64,000 nt of DNA from Intestinibacter bartlettii (GTDB taxonomy: Bacteria; Bacillota; Clostridia; Peptostreptococcales; Peptostreptococcaceae). This document shows, one piece after another, positions 26,400-34,324 of this stretch. The translations under genes were made by a program, and so were the position numbers. Below the pieces are notes generated by a model. That model was not told the DNA's origin. It ran no database searches and worked only from the letters and a program-made list of their open reading frames with translations. The first letter of the stretch is position 1; each line of letters begins with the position of its first letter. Location: positions 1-64,000 of the forward strand of contig NZ_JAHLOQ010000014.1 of NCBI RefSeq assembly GCF_018917435.1, in the 5' to 3' direction.

Positions 26400-26454
26400 T
26401 ACCATTGTATTAATACTTTAATACAATGGTACAATTCTTTTTTTTATTTGTCAA
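26400..26454 (-). promoter_or_regulatory. Promoter and GntR operator of the ABC operon
   Basis: Leftward -35 TTGACA (26454-26449) is 17 bp from a -10 TACCAT (26431-26426). The -10 lies inside a perfect inverted repeat with 14-nt arms, TACCATTGTATTAA (26400-26413) and its complement (26418-26431), spaced by 4 bp. The repeat sits directly before the GntR Shine-Dalgarno site, so binding would block initiation. The arrangement is seen; repression is inferred. Confidence 0.82.
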
Positions 26455-26479
26455 GTCGTTTGAAAATTGATTATTTTTA

Positions 26480-26508
26480 TTGACATATTTTTCCTATAAG
26501 TATAGTAT
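26480..26508 (+). promoter_or_regulatory. Promoter of the PLP enzyme gene
   Basis: -35 TTGACA at 26480-26485, 17-bp spacer, -10 TAGTAT at 26503-26508, 31 nt before the ATG. It points away from the GntR operon promoter. Confidence 0.75.
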
Positions 26509-26538
26509 GAAAATATATTAAATATTAGGGGTGAAAAT

Positions 26539-27732
26539 ATGACAAAACGTACTTATGGAAAAGAATATGGTTTTAAAACAAGAGCAGTACATACAGGAAA
26601 TGATGTAGATGCTGAAACAGGGGCTATCAAAAGACCAATAACAATGGCAAATAGTTATGAATTACCTTATGACCCTTCTGATATGAACTGGAGTAGTGCT
26701 GGTGGTAATTTATATACTAGAAATGGTGGTTCAAACCAAAAATATTTACAAGAAAAACTAGCAAGTTTAGAAAATGGTGAAGACTGCATAGTATTGTCAT
26801 CTGGGGTAGCAGCACTTTCTGGATTATTTTTCGCTTTACTTGAAAAAGGAGATCATGTTATCTTCTCTAGCGTTACTTATATCGCTGTATATCGTTTATT
26901 AAATGAATTATTGAATAATAAATTTGGTGTTGAAACAACTATTGTTGATACTACTGACCCTGAAAATGTCAGAAAAGCAATTCGTCCAAACACTAAATTA
27001 ATACATATTGAAACACCAGGAAATCCAACTTTAATGATTTCTGATATAGAAGCAATTGCTAAAATTGCACACGAAAACAATGCTCTACTTTCTGTAGACA
27101 ATACCTTCGCATCACCATATAATCAAAGACCTATTGAATTAGGTGCTGACTTTACTATTGAAAGTTTGACTAAATATATCAATGGTCACGGTGACTCTAT
27201 GGGTGGTGCTATAATTGGCAAAACTAAATATCTTGATATAATCCGTGCCCAATCACAAATAAACTTAGGTGGAGTTATAAGTCCATTTAATGCTTGGTTG
27301 ATTATGCGTGGCTCTGTTACTCTTCCACTTAGAATGAAACAACATAACGAAAATGCACTAGCTGTTGCAAAATGGCTAGAAAGTTTAGATTGTGTAAGCT
27401 TTGTTGCTTATCCAGGGCTTGAAAGTTTCAAAGGTCATGAAATTGCTAAAAAACAAATGCATGATGGATATGGTGGAGTATTATCTTTCGGATTAAAAAC
27501 AGACCATGACACTCATAATAAATTTGTAAGTCATCTTAAAGTGATAACTTCTGCAGTTTCTTTAGGACATGACGAAAGTTTAATCGTATTCTTGGGTGAA
27601 GATGATGAAAGACAATATCTATATCCAGATGAATTTTCAAATGGATTCTTTAGATTCTCTGTTGGAATTGAAGATGTCGAGGATATAATTGCTGATATTG
27701 AACAAGCATTGAAAAAAGTAAACTTACTTTAG
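26539..27732 (+). CDS. PLP-dependent Cys/Met metabolism enzyme (gamma-synthase or gamma-lyase)
   Basis: A 397-aa cytoplasmic enzyme of the cystathionine gamma-synthase / methionine gamma-lyase family. The PLP Schiff-base Lys is K212 in SLTKYINGHGDS; D187 in SVDNTFASP holds the pyridine nitrogen; TRNGGSNQ and SSGVAALSG bind the phosphate region. The residues that separate gamma-synthase, gamma-lyase and O-acetylhomoserine sulfhydrylase cannot be settled by eye; the Tyr region VTYIAVYR differs from the common YGGTY. AGGGGTG precedes the ATG at 26539. It is a single-gene unit with its own promoter and terminator. Confidence 0.87.
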   Translation: MTKRTYGKEYGFKTRAVHTGNDVDAETGAIKRPITMANSYELPYDPSDMNWSSAGGNLYTRNGGSNQKYLQEKLASLENGEDCIVLSSGVAALSGLFFALLEKGDHVIFSSVTYIAVYRLLNELLNNKFGVETTIVDTTDPENVRKAIRPNTKLIHIETPGNPTLMISDIEAIAKIAHENNALLSVDNTFASPYNQRPIELGADFTIESLTKYINGHGDSMGGAIIGKTKYLDIIRAQSQINLGGVISPFNAWLIMRGSVTLPLRMKQHNENALAVAKWLESLDCVSFVAYPGLESFKGHEIAKKQMHDGYGGVLSFGLKTDHDTHNKFVSHLKVITSAVSLGHDESLIVFLGEDDERQYLYPDEFSNGFFRFSVGIEDVEDIIADIEQALKKVNLL

Positions 27733-27764
27733 GATTATTATATAAAATATAAATAAAAATGCTT

Positions 27765-27803
27765 AGGGAACATTAAAAATAAAAATTTTTATGTTCCCTT
27801 TAA
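27765..27803. terminator. Terminator between convergent genes
   Basis: AGGGAACAT (27765-27773) pairs with ATGTTCCCT (27791-27799); A/T-rich pairs extend the stem inward. It separates the PLP enzyme and MerR genes. Confidence 0.75.
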
Positions 27804-27817
27804 TTTATATAAGCTAT

Positions 27818-28636
27818 CTATCTTATATTTATCGAAACTTTAATTATATAGTCCTCTAGATTTTGAACCGCAACTAAATCAAATAATACATCTTCATATG
27901 TATATCCTATAACTTCTAAATTATGCTCTTTTATATAATTTAACATTCTCTTGTAAAGTATGCTCACATTTATATAGGAATCATTTATATATCCGACTAA
28001 ATATCTTCCCCTTGGTTTTTTTATAATATTTTCATTTTCTTTATTTTCTTTTACTTTGTTGTAATAATAAGTATATGCATTCTCATTTTTGCTATATAAA
28101 TCATCTATTGTTTTTATAAAGCCTAATGGATACCCGATATAAAGTCCTTGATTATAACAATAATCAAGATGTTTTCCATATGCTTCACTGTCATATGGAA
28201 ATTTATTTTTATCTATTGAATCACTTAATACCAAAAATTCATCTTCTTGCTCTTCTATTGTTATTTTATCTATATTAGGTAATATATTTTCAGCTTCTTT
28301 TATAATCTTTATTTTGTTAGACATTATTTCTTGTTTTCGTCTAAGTTGTTTAATCTCATTTTCAATTTCTCCAGTTTTATATTCAAAAAATTCAACTACA
28401 CTTTTAGGATTTCTTTCATCTATAAAAGACTTTATCTGTTTAAGTGGTACCCCTAAATCCCTAAGTGTGTAAATTATATCAAAAACTTCTAACTGATATA
28501 CAGAATAATATCTATATCCATTTTCCTTAACTATTTCAGGCTTAAAAAGTCCTATTTCATCATAATAAAAAAGAGTTTTCTTATTTACATTGCATAACTT
28601 TGCAAATTCTCCAGTCGAAAAGTAATTATCTTTCAA
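27818..28636 (-). CDS. MerR-family regulator (BmrR-like multidrug sensor)
   Basis: A 272-aa activator with an N-terminal MerR winged helix ([28 protein letters not shown] region, about 6-35, then [10 protein letters not shown]), a dimerisation coiled coil (about 85-120) and a C-terminal GyrI-like ligand-binding domain (about 125-272). It starts at a TTG (28636) with AGGAGG 8 nt upstream. The gene is divergent from a MATE exporter whose promoter has the 19-bp spacer typical of MerR targets, so it most likely senses a toxic compound and activates the exporter. Confidence 0.88.
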   Translation of the reverse strand: MKDNYFSTGEFAKLCNVNKKTLFYYDEIGLFKPEIVKENGYRYYSVYQLEVFDIIYTLRDLGVPLKQIKSFIDERNPKSVVEFFEYKTGEIENEIKQLRRKQEIMSNKIKIIKEAENILPNIDKITIEEQEDEFLVLSDSIDKNKFPYDSEAYGKHLDYCYNQGLYIGYPLGFIKTIDDLYSKNENAYTYYYNKVKENKENENIIKKPRGRYLVGYINDSYINVSILYKRMLNYIKEHNLEVIGYTYEDVLFDLVAVQNLEDYIIKVSINIR

Positions 28637-28651
28637 ATTTCTATCCTCCTA

Positions 28652-28682
28652 TTGACTATCCTGTTACTGAATACTTTAGTAT
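28652..28682 (+). promoter_or_regulatory. MerR-type promoter of the MATE gene (19-bp spacer)
   Basis: -35 TTGACT (28652-28657) and -10 TAGTAT (28677-28682) are separated by 19 bp. MerR activators act on just such overlong spacers by untwisting the DNA. The outer ACTA (28655-28658) and TAGT (28677-28680) of the spacer form a partial dyad; AATACT-TT-AGTATT is a perfect dyad overlapping the -10. Confidence 0.75.
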
Positions 28683-28721
28683 TAATATATAGAATTTCAA
28701 AATGTTTTTCAAGGAGGTTAT

Positions 28722-30080
28722 ATGAACAATACATTACAAAATAGAATAACATTTACATCGTTGATAAAATATACTTTACCAACAATAATAATGATGATAT
28801 GTTTTTCTCTATATACAATTATAGATGGAATGTTTATTTCAAGATTTGTAGGAGCTGATGCTTTATCCGCATCTAACATCGTATACCCTATAATCTTTTT
28901 AGTTTTAGGTGTTGGGACTATGTTTGCAACTGGAGGAAGTGCAATAGTTGCTAGAAAATTAGGAGAAAATAATGTTGATGAGGCAAGAGAAAATTTCACA
29001 TTAATTACATTAGGAGCTTTGGCAGTAGGTATGATTATTGAAATCATAACTATTATTTTTATGAAAAAAATCATCTACCTTCTTGGTTCAACTGATGCGT
29101 TATATTTTTATTGTAAAGAATACTTACTTTATATGATATTATTTACACCTTTCATCATTTTAAAGTTCTTCTTTGATTATTTCCTTGTTACAGCAGGTGC
29201 TGCAAAACTTGGGTTATTTAGCGGTTTATTAGGTGGCGTTGTAAATATCATACTTGACTATGTATTTATAGTTAATATGAATATGGGCATAAGAGGGGCC
29301 GCACTTGCAACTTGTATAGGATATATCGTTCCTTCATTTATAGGAATTTTTTATTTTTTAAATAAGAGACATACTCTATACTTTGTAAAACCTAAATTAA
29401 CTCTTAATGTGCTGGCTAATTGCTGTTCTAATGGTTATTCTGAAATGATTACACAAATATCAAACTGTGTTACAACATTCGTATATAATGTAGTTTTAAT
29501 AAAACTATTAGGGGCAGATGGCGTTGCATCAATAACTATAATTTTATATATACAGATGTTATTAAATGCAGCATATATGGGATTTATTTCTGGTGTGCAA
29601 CCTAGGATAAGTTTCAACTATGGAAGTAAAGATAGTGAACAGTTAAAAAATATCATCAAATATAGCCTAATGATAATTTCTATATTTGCATTATTTACAT
29701 TTAGTTTATCTAGGCAAAATGCCAATTTCCTTATAAGTATATTTACATCTAAGGAAAGTTCTTTATTTGGTGTTACTCATAATGCTTTTATGATATTCTC
29801 ATTTGGATTTTTATTTAACGGTATAAATATATTTACATCAGGTATGTTTACAGCCTTTTCAAACGGAAAAGTATCTGCTATTATTTCATCACTTAGAACA
29901 TTTATCTTCTTTATCATTGGTATGATGATATTCCCTAACATATTTGGAGTAAATGGGGTTTGGATGGTAGTTCCTTTTGCTGAGATTGTTACTTTAATCG
30001 TATCACTAGTTTATATTTATAAATACAGAAAAGAATATATGTATGAAAACATATTTGAAAAAGAATCAGTAGCAATATAA
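28722..30080 (+). CDS. MATE-family multidrug efflux transporter
   Basis: Membrane antiporter of 452 aa with about 12 hydrophobic segments, expelling cationic drugs or toxins in exchange for Na+ or H+. Family features include YTIIDGMFISRFVGADALSA near the N-terminus, FATGGSAIVARKLGE and the second-half copy SGVQPRISFNYGSK. AAGGAGG is 7 nt before the ATG. It is transcribed divergently from the MerR regulator and probably activated by it. Substrate specificity is unknown. Confidence 0.9.
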   Translation: MNNTLQNRITFTSLIKYTLPTIIMMICFSLYTIIDGMFISRFVGADALSASNIVYPIIFLVLGVGTMFATGGSAIVARKLGENNVDEARENFTLITLGALAVGMIIEIITIIFMKKIIYLLGSTDALYFYCKEYLLYMILFTPFIILKFFFDYFLVTAGAAKLGLFSGLLGGVVNIILDYVFIVNMNMGIRGAALATCIGYIVPSFIGIFYFLNKRHTLYFVKPKLTLNVLANCCSNGYSEMITQISNCVTTFVYNVVLIKLLGADGVASITIILYIQMLLNAAYMGFISGVQPRISFNYGSKDSEQLKNIIKYSLMIISIFALFTFSLSRQNANFLISIFTSKESSLFGVTHNAFMIFSFGFLFNGINIFTSGMFTAFSNGKVSAIISSLRTFIFFIIGMMIFPNIFGVNGVWMVVPFAEIVTLIVSLVYIYKYRKEYMYENIFEKESVAI

Positions 30081-30093
30081 TTCCAAAATAAAT

Positions 30094-30140
30094 AATAAAA
30101 TAGCTAGATAACGTGATAGTTTCTAGCTATTTTTTTATTG
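30094..30140. terminator. Bidirectional terminator
   Basis: Perfect 12-bp arms AAAATAGCTAGA (30097-30108) and complement (30122-30133) with T-run, between convergent MATE and E2-like genes. Confidence 0.85.
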
Positions 30141-30158
30141 ATTTTATTAGAAAAACTA

Positions 30159-31010
30159 TTAAAAACCTTTTATCATTTCTGGATTTTCAAATATGCTATC
30201 CAATTTTTTTATAAAAGGTATAACTTCACCAAAATCTAATGCACGGTGATCAAATGCTATACATATAGGAAGTATTTTTCGGATACCTATAGTTTTTTCT
30301 CCCGCTTCATTTACATATACACCTGGTTTTTCTTGAATCGCTCCAAATCCAATTACACAAACTTGTGGGGGTATAATATCCAACATCGAAATTGTTCCTC
30401 TTTGTTCCCTATATGTTGAACCTATATTTGATATTGTTATTGTTCCAAGATTTAATGGTAATTTTGATTTGTTATTATTACTCTCTTCATTTACCTTATA
30501 CTCTCCGCGTATTCTTTTGTCCAACAGATCATAGTTTATCTTATCCGAAAATGTTTTTGATATAGAATTAGTATCCATATTCGCTATTTTTTCACCTATT
30601 AATTTAATATGTTGATTAATTTCAAATAGAGATTTTTGTTCAATATTATCTATACTAATTGTCATCATTTTTTCATTTGGCAAAATCCAAGGCATATTCA
30701 CATTGATATTTTCAATAGTTCTTATTTCCCCTTCTTTTGTGTCTTTATTGTATGATATATGAGCATTTAGTTTTGGTGCCTGTTTTAAACCTTCTGAAAA
30801 CACCTTTAACATCAATGAATTTATGGATATATCATTTGATAGAATTCCATCTGTTCTCATTTTTCTAAATGTATCAATAAATTCAGTAACATCGGGCTCA
30901 TAAATATACGATACATGTGGTATCGTCTGCCATGATTTTGTCGTCATGTAAGATATTACTTTTCTTTCAACTGAAAATTTTTCTGTATTACTTATCGTTA
31001 ATTTGCCCAT
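30159..31010 (-). CDS. Standalone 2-oxoacid dehydrogenase E2-type acyltransferase domain
   Basis: A 283-aa protein consisting only of the chloramphenicol-acetyltransferase-like catalytic domain of dihydrolipoamide acyltransferases. The active-site His255 is in FDHRALDFG; the usual HRxxDG is HRALDF here, so H and D are kept and G is changed. No lipoyl domain, hinge or E1/E3-binding domain precedes it, and no E1 or E3 gene is nearby. The start is the ATG at 31010 with AGGAGA 7 nt upstream. It may acylate a small molecule or act as an unattached E2; function unknown. Confidence 0.8.
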   Translation of the reverse strand: MGKLTISNTEKFSVERKVISYMTTKSWQTIPHVSYIYEPDVTEFIDTFRKMRTDGILSNDISINSLMLKVFSEGLKQAPKLNAHISYNKDTKEGEIRTIENINVNMPWILPNEKMMTISIDNIEQKSLFEINQHIKLIGEKIANMDTNSISKTFSDKINYDLLDKRIRGEYKVNEESNNNKSKLPLNLGTITISNIGSTYREQRGTISMLDIIPPQVCVIGFGAIQEKPGVYVNEAGEKTIGIRKILPICIAFDHRALDFGEVIPFIKKLDSIFENPEMIKGF

Positions 31011-31100
31011 AATCTTTCTCCTATGCATTTTATATAGTTTATAATTTGAAAATTTAAAATAAAATATGCATAGCTAAAGTTGTAGGATGGTTGTTTTTGA

Positions 31101-31138
31101 TAAAAAAAATCCCCAGAATTTTTGGAGTAATCCTGGGG
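31101..31138 (-). terminator. Terminator of the cbiMNQO operon
   Basis: CCCCAGAATT (31111-31120) pairs with AATCCTGGGG (31129-31138), one mismatch; read leftward the stem ends in ATTTTTTTTA. Confidence 0.85.
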
Positions 31139-31139
31139 T

Positions 31140-31210
31140 ACCTATTATAGGTTAAGGGTTATTTTATTTTCAAACTATTTTGTCATAAAATAGGTTGAGG
31201 GCGATTTTGT
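31140..31210. repeat. Repeated TAGGTT(A/G)AGGG segments after cbiO
   Basis: Between the cbiO stop codon and its terminator lie the palindrome ACCTATTATAGGT (31140-31152) and two related copies, ATAGGTTAAGGG (31148-31159) and ATAGGTTGAGGG (31191-31202), 43 bp apart. No coding potential is seen and function is unknown. Confidence 0.5.
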
Positions 31211-32023
31211 TTATACAGTCTGCTGTTCTTGATTCCAGTAACTGTATAGGTCTTGTTCTTTTGTAAATAGAGGTAATCCCATGTTTTTGTGAAGTTTTAC
31301 AAGCCATGGTAATTCAAGTCCTGCTTCATCAATTTTTTCTTCATTGACAAAAACTTCTTCACGAGTACCTTCATTAATAAGTACTCCTTGGTTAAGAACG
31401 TATACATAGTCACATATTTCATAAATCAAATTCATGTCATGACTTGATATTACAATCTTAACACCTCTTTTATTAAGACCTTTTATTATGTCTACAATAG
31501 CTCTAGTACTTATCGGATCTAAACCTGCTGTAGGTTCATCTAATAATACTAATTTATTTTCCATAGCTACTACAGATGCTATTGCGACTCTTTTCTTTTG
31601 ACCAAAGCTCAAGTTATGAACTGGTCTGTCTATAAATTGTAAACCATTAACTGCCTCTAGAGCAGTATGGATTCTTTCTTTTATTGTTTTTTCGTCTATA
31701 CCTATATTTCTAAGTGCAAAAGCAATATCATCATATACCATTGAATAGAATATTTGCTTTTCTGGATCTTGGAATACTATTCCTACTTCCTTTCTTAGAT
31801 TGTATAAACTTTTTTTGTCATACTTTATTTGTTCTCCATTGTATAGTATTTCTCCTTCTGTTGGCTTTAATATTCCCATCAGATTATTAAATAAAGTAGA
31901 TTTTCCAGAACCATTTGAGCCAATAATTCCAATTATATCCCCTTTATTAAAGTCCATACTTACATTATCGAGAGCCTTTCTAGTTTTATCATATTGATAT
32001 GTTAAATTATTTATTTTAAACAT
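31211..32023 (-). CDS. cbiO: Cobalt ECF transporter ATPase CbiO
   Basis: ATPase (EcfA-type) of the energy-coupling-factor cobalt importer, 270 aa. Walker A is GSNGSGKST (about 36-44), the Q-loop is VFQDPEKQIF, the signature LSFGQKKRVAIA, Walker B LVLLDEPTAGLDP and the switch SSHDMNLI. FQDPEKQ and the C-terminal WL.KLH helix are typical of ECF ATPases. It overlaps cbiQ by 8 nt and is the last gene of cbiM-cbiN-cbiQ-cbiO, under the cobalamin riboswitch. Substrate cobalt follows from the neighbours. Confidence 0.95.
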   Translation of the reverse strand: MFKINNLTYQYDKTRKALDNVSMDFNKGDIIGIIGSNGSGKSTLFNNLMGILKPTEGEILYNGEQIKYDKKSLYNLRKEVGIVFQDPEKQIFYSMVYDDIAFALRNIGIDEKTIKERIHTALEAVNGLQFIDRPVHNLSFGQKKRVAIASVVAMENKLVLLDEPTAGLDPISTRAIVDIIKGLNKRGVKIVISSHDMNLIYEICDYVYVLNQGVLINEGTREEVFVNEEKIDEAGLELPWLVKLHKNMGLPLFTKEQDLYSYWNQEQQTV

Positions 32024-32714
32024 CTTTACTATCCCCTACTATATGGAATGTGCCATCAAATAACTTCATATCAAGTGCTATACTCATTTCATCATATCTT
32101 ATCATCATTCGCTTAAATAACATATTTACTAAAAGCCCAAATGAATGATATCCATTTTTTAAATTTATATATCCAAAGCGAAGTTCTTGAGAAGTTCTTA
32201 TGTCAGCAACTTCCTCCATAAATATAAATATAAATCTATACATAAGCATTGATATTTCTAATGCTACATCTGGTAAATGTAGTTTTTTGAATATAAATAT
32301 AAGTTGATTAAAAGGTGTCGTCAACATTATAAAATATATGCATGTTAAGCACGATAATGCTCTAAAAAATAAATGTATAGATGTATCTATAGATGTTTTA
32401 GAAACTCCTATATATAAATTTCCTACTTTTATGTAATGAAGTAAAACTGATTTATCACTCGAAAAGTTTAGCAAAATCATAACTATACTTATCACTAAAA
32501 AAGTAAATGGTATTTTTATAAAATGTATATAATCTTTTATTTCTATTTTGGCAATTCCAACTATTGTGAAACTCATGCCTAATATTATCAATATAGATAA
32601 TATATTGTAAGGACTTATTAATGATATTATTAAAAATAACATACCTATGCTAAATTTTAAGTTAGGATTAACTTTAAACAATTTATTCTTATAAGCATAA
32701 TCATCTATTATCAT
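32016..32714 (-). CDS. cbiQ: Cobalt ECF transporter transmembrane protein CbiQ
   Basis: EcfT-type membrane coupling subunit of 232 aa, with about five hydrophobic segments (for example 22-60, 64-85, 108-125) followed by a cytoplasmic helical region. The coupling-helix motifs appear as SMLMYRFIFIFMEE and QELRFGYIN, the latter corresponding to the usual Ala-Arg-Gly box in weakened form. It links CbiM/CbiN to the ATPase. Start at 32714 has a modest AGAAGA site. Overlap with cbiO implies translational coupling. Confidence 0.92.
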   Translation of the reverse strand: MIIDDYAYKNKLFKVNPNLKFSIGMLFLIISLISPYNILSILIILGMSFTIVGIAKIEIKDYIHFIKIPFTFLVISIVMILLNFSSDKSVLLHYIKVGNLYIGVSKTSIDTSIHLFFRALSCLTCIYFIMLTTPFNQLIFIFKKLHLPDVALEISMLMYRFIFIFMEEVADIRTSQELRFGYINLKNGYHSFGLLVNMLFKRMMIRYDEMSIALDMKLFDGTFHIVGDSKDV

Positions 32715-32766
32715 TAATTTATCTTCTTTCTAAATTTATTAAAATTTATAAAATTATATTTATAAA

Positions 32767-33084
32767 CTATCTTTCTTCCTTCATTTTATGTTTAGTTCTA
32801 GTTGTTCCTATATAGTAACCAACTATACCAGCTCCTAATGCTGCTTGAGATGCGAATAATAAACTTTCTATTTCTCCACTAGCTGGTTCAAAGAAACTGC
32901 TAAACCATGGTTCATAATCTGGATTTATCTCAGAAATAGCTGCTTCTGCTTCACCATCAGCACCACCAAATTCTGCATCACTCTTTATTACTTGAGGCAC
33001 TATAATTATAGCTAAAACTAATAGTAATAATATTACATTTAATTTTGTGCTGCTTCCCTTTTTCTTTGCTTCATGAGTTGTCAT
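32767..33084 (-). CDS. cbiN: Cobalt transport protein CbiN
   Basis: Small auxiliary subunit of 105 aa with two membrane helices (about 16-32 and 80-95) and an extracytoplasmic loop containing FGGADGEAEAAISEINPDYEPW, quoted only to the family's D-x-A-E-x-x-I core. CbiN binds CbiM and is needed for cobalt loading. Its ATG overlaps the cbiM stop codon in a TAATG, so the two are coupled. A basic tail (RTKHKMKEER) lies inside. Confidence 0.93.
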   Translation of the reverse strand: MTTHEAKKKGSSTKLNVILLLLVLAIIIVPQVIKSDAEFGGADGEAEAAISEINPDYEPWFSSFFEPASGEIESLLFASQAALGAGIVGYYIGTTRTKHKMKEER

Positions 33085-33806
33085 TATGCTAGCACCTCCT
33101 TATCTTCATTTTCAGATATAAAGTTATAAATTATTGTTGTTAATAATCCTTCTGCTATAGCTATAGGAATTTGTGTTACAAAGAATATTCCTAAAAACTT
33201 AACAGCAGATACAATAAATCCACCAGTTGGATCAGGGAATGCTAATCCTAATTGTAATGAAGTTAAAGTATATGTAGCTAAATCACCTATTGATGCTGCT
33301 AAAAATACAGCAACATTTTTATTTATTCTATCTTTACATAATTTCCAAATTAAATATGATATGATTGGCCCAAATATAGCCATTGAAAATGCATTTGCGC
33401 CTAAAGTTGTTATTCCTCCATGAGCTAATAATAAAGCTTGGAATAATAATACTATTGTTCCTAAAACAACTGTTACACTAGGTCCAAATAATATTGCTGC
33501 AAGACCAACTCCTGTTGGATGTGAACAACTTCCTGTTACTGAAGGTATTTTTAGTGCTGAAAGCACAAATACAAATGCCCCACATAAAGCTAATAATAAT
33601 TTCTTCTTTGGATGTTCTTGTACTACTTTTGTTATATTTTTTAAACCTACAACAAAGAATGGTATAAATAAAACATACCAAATTACTGCCCATTTTACTG
33701 GTAAGAATCCTTCCATAATATGCATTGCTCCTGATACTGTTGGAGCCAATACTAGCATGAATGCTGCTAATAAACACCATTTCATATTACTTTTTTCTAA
33801 TCTCAT
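33084..33806 (-). CDS. cbiM: Cobalt ECF transporter substrate-binding subunit CbiM
   Basis: Integral S-component that captures cobalt, 240 aa. A cleavable signal peptide (to about residue 26, TVSGA) precedes the mature N-terminus MHIMEGFLP, whose amino group and His2 form the metal site in CbiM/NikM. Further family motifs are [16 protein letters not shown] and [25 protein letters not shown] in shortened form [19 protein letters not shown] lies before the ATG. First gene of the operon, downstream of the cobalamin riboswitch. Nickel transport (NikM) is excluded mainly by the B12 riboswitch and CbiN. Confidence 0.95.
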   Translation of the reverse strand: MRLEKSNMKWCLLAAFMLVLAPTVSGAMHIMEGFLPVKWAVIWYVLFIPFFVVGLKNITKVVQEHPKKKLLLALCGAFVFVLSALKIPSVTGSCSHPTGVGLAAILFGPSVTVVLGTIVLLFQALLLAHGGITTLGANAFSMAIFGPIISYLIWKLCKDRINKNVAVFLAASIGDLATYTLTSLQLGLAFPDPTGGFIVSAVKFLGIFFVTQIPIAIAEGLLTTIIYNFISENEDKEVLA

Positions 33807-33920
33807 TTACCTACCCCTTAAAATAATAATATATTTGAAAATGTTGAGTACTAAATAAAAATACATATTTTTTACTTTATAAATTCTAACCCTTAAATTC
33901 TAACTTTCGGATTTTAAAAC

Positions 33921-33949
33921 AATAAAAAACCTAACTATCTTCAGTTAGG
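33921..33949 (-). terminator. Riboswitch-controlled terminator before cbiM
   Basis: Leftward stem CCTAACT (33949-33943) / AGTTAGG (33936-33930) followed by TTTTTTATTG. It lies between the cobalamin aptamer and cbiM, about 115 nt upstream of the start codon, so cobalamin binding probably promotes this terminator. Confidence 0.85.
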
Positions 33950-33999
33950 CGATCTGTTTACAAAATAAACTTTAAAAAATTATTCCTTAAAAATTAAGA

Positions 34000-34190
34000 T
34001 ACGCTCTCCAACCCCGAAGAAACACCTGTACTATAATATATTAGGCAGGTTTCCTGGCTTAGTCTCATTCTATTCCCTCCCTTCCCATGATAAAAATCAC
34101 AGTGGTTACTGAGGGATTCGTCAACATTACAGTAGCGGGGGCTGCAGAGGAATCACACCTCTTTCCCTATTAATCCAATTTTGAGCCTAA
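34000..34190 (-). promoter_or_regulatory. Cobalamin riboswitch aptamer
   Basis: The leftward strand contains the conserved B12 elements in order: AGAGGTGTGATTCCTCTGC, the B12 box GCAGCCCCCGCTACTGTA (34145-34128), CAGTAACCACTG, GGGAAGG, and AAGCCAGGAAACCTGCC (34060-34044). A promoter with extended -10 TGCTATAAT lies upstream (34245-34237). With the terminator at 33921-33949 it should switch off cbiMNQO when adenosyl- or other cobalamin is plentiful. Confidence 0.95.
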
Positions 34191-34324
34191 AATATATATT
34201 TTTAATTGCCAACATATTCCATCTAAATATATCTAAATTATAGCATATATAGACAAAATATGAGGATTTTTATAATTCCAATTTGTTATCATTTCTAATC
34301 TTTTTCCTTTTTTAAATTTATAGT

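Noticed and set aside
33478..33780. 100-codon leftward frame inside cbiM
   Set aside because: It is in another frame of a gene with clear CbiM motifs; its Ser/Ile-rich translation has no family features.
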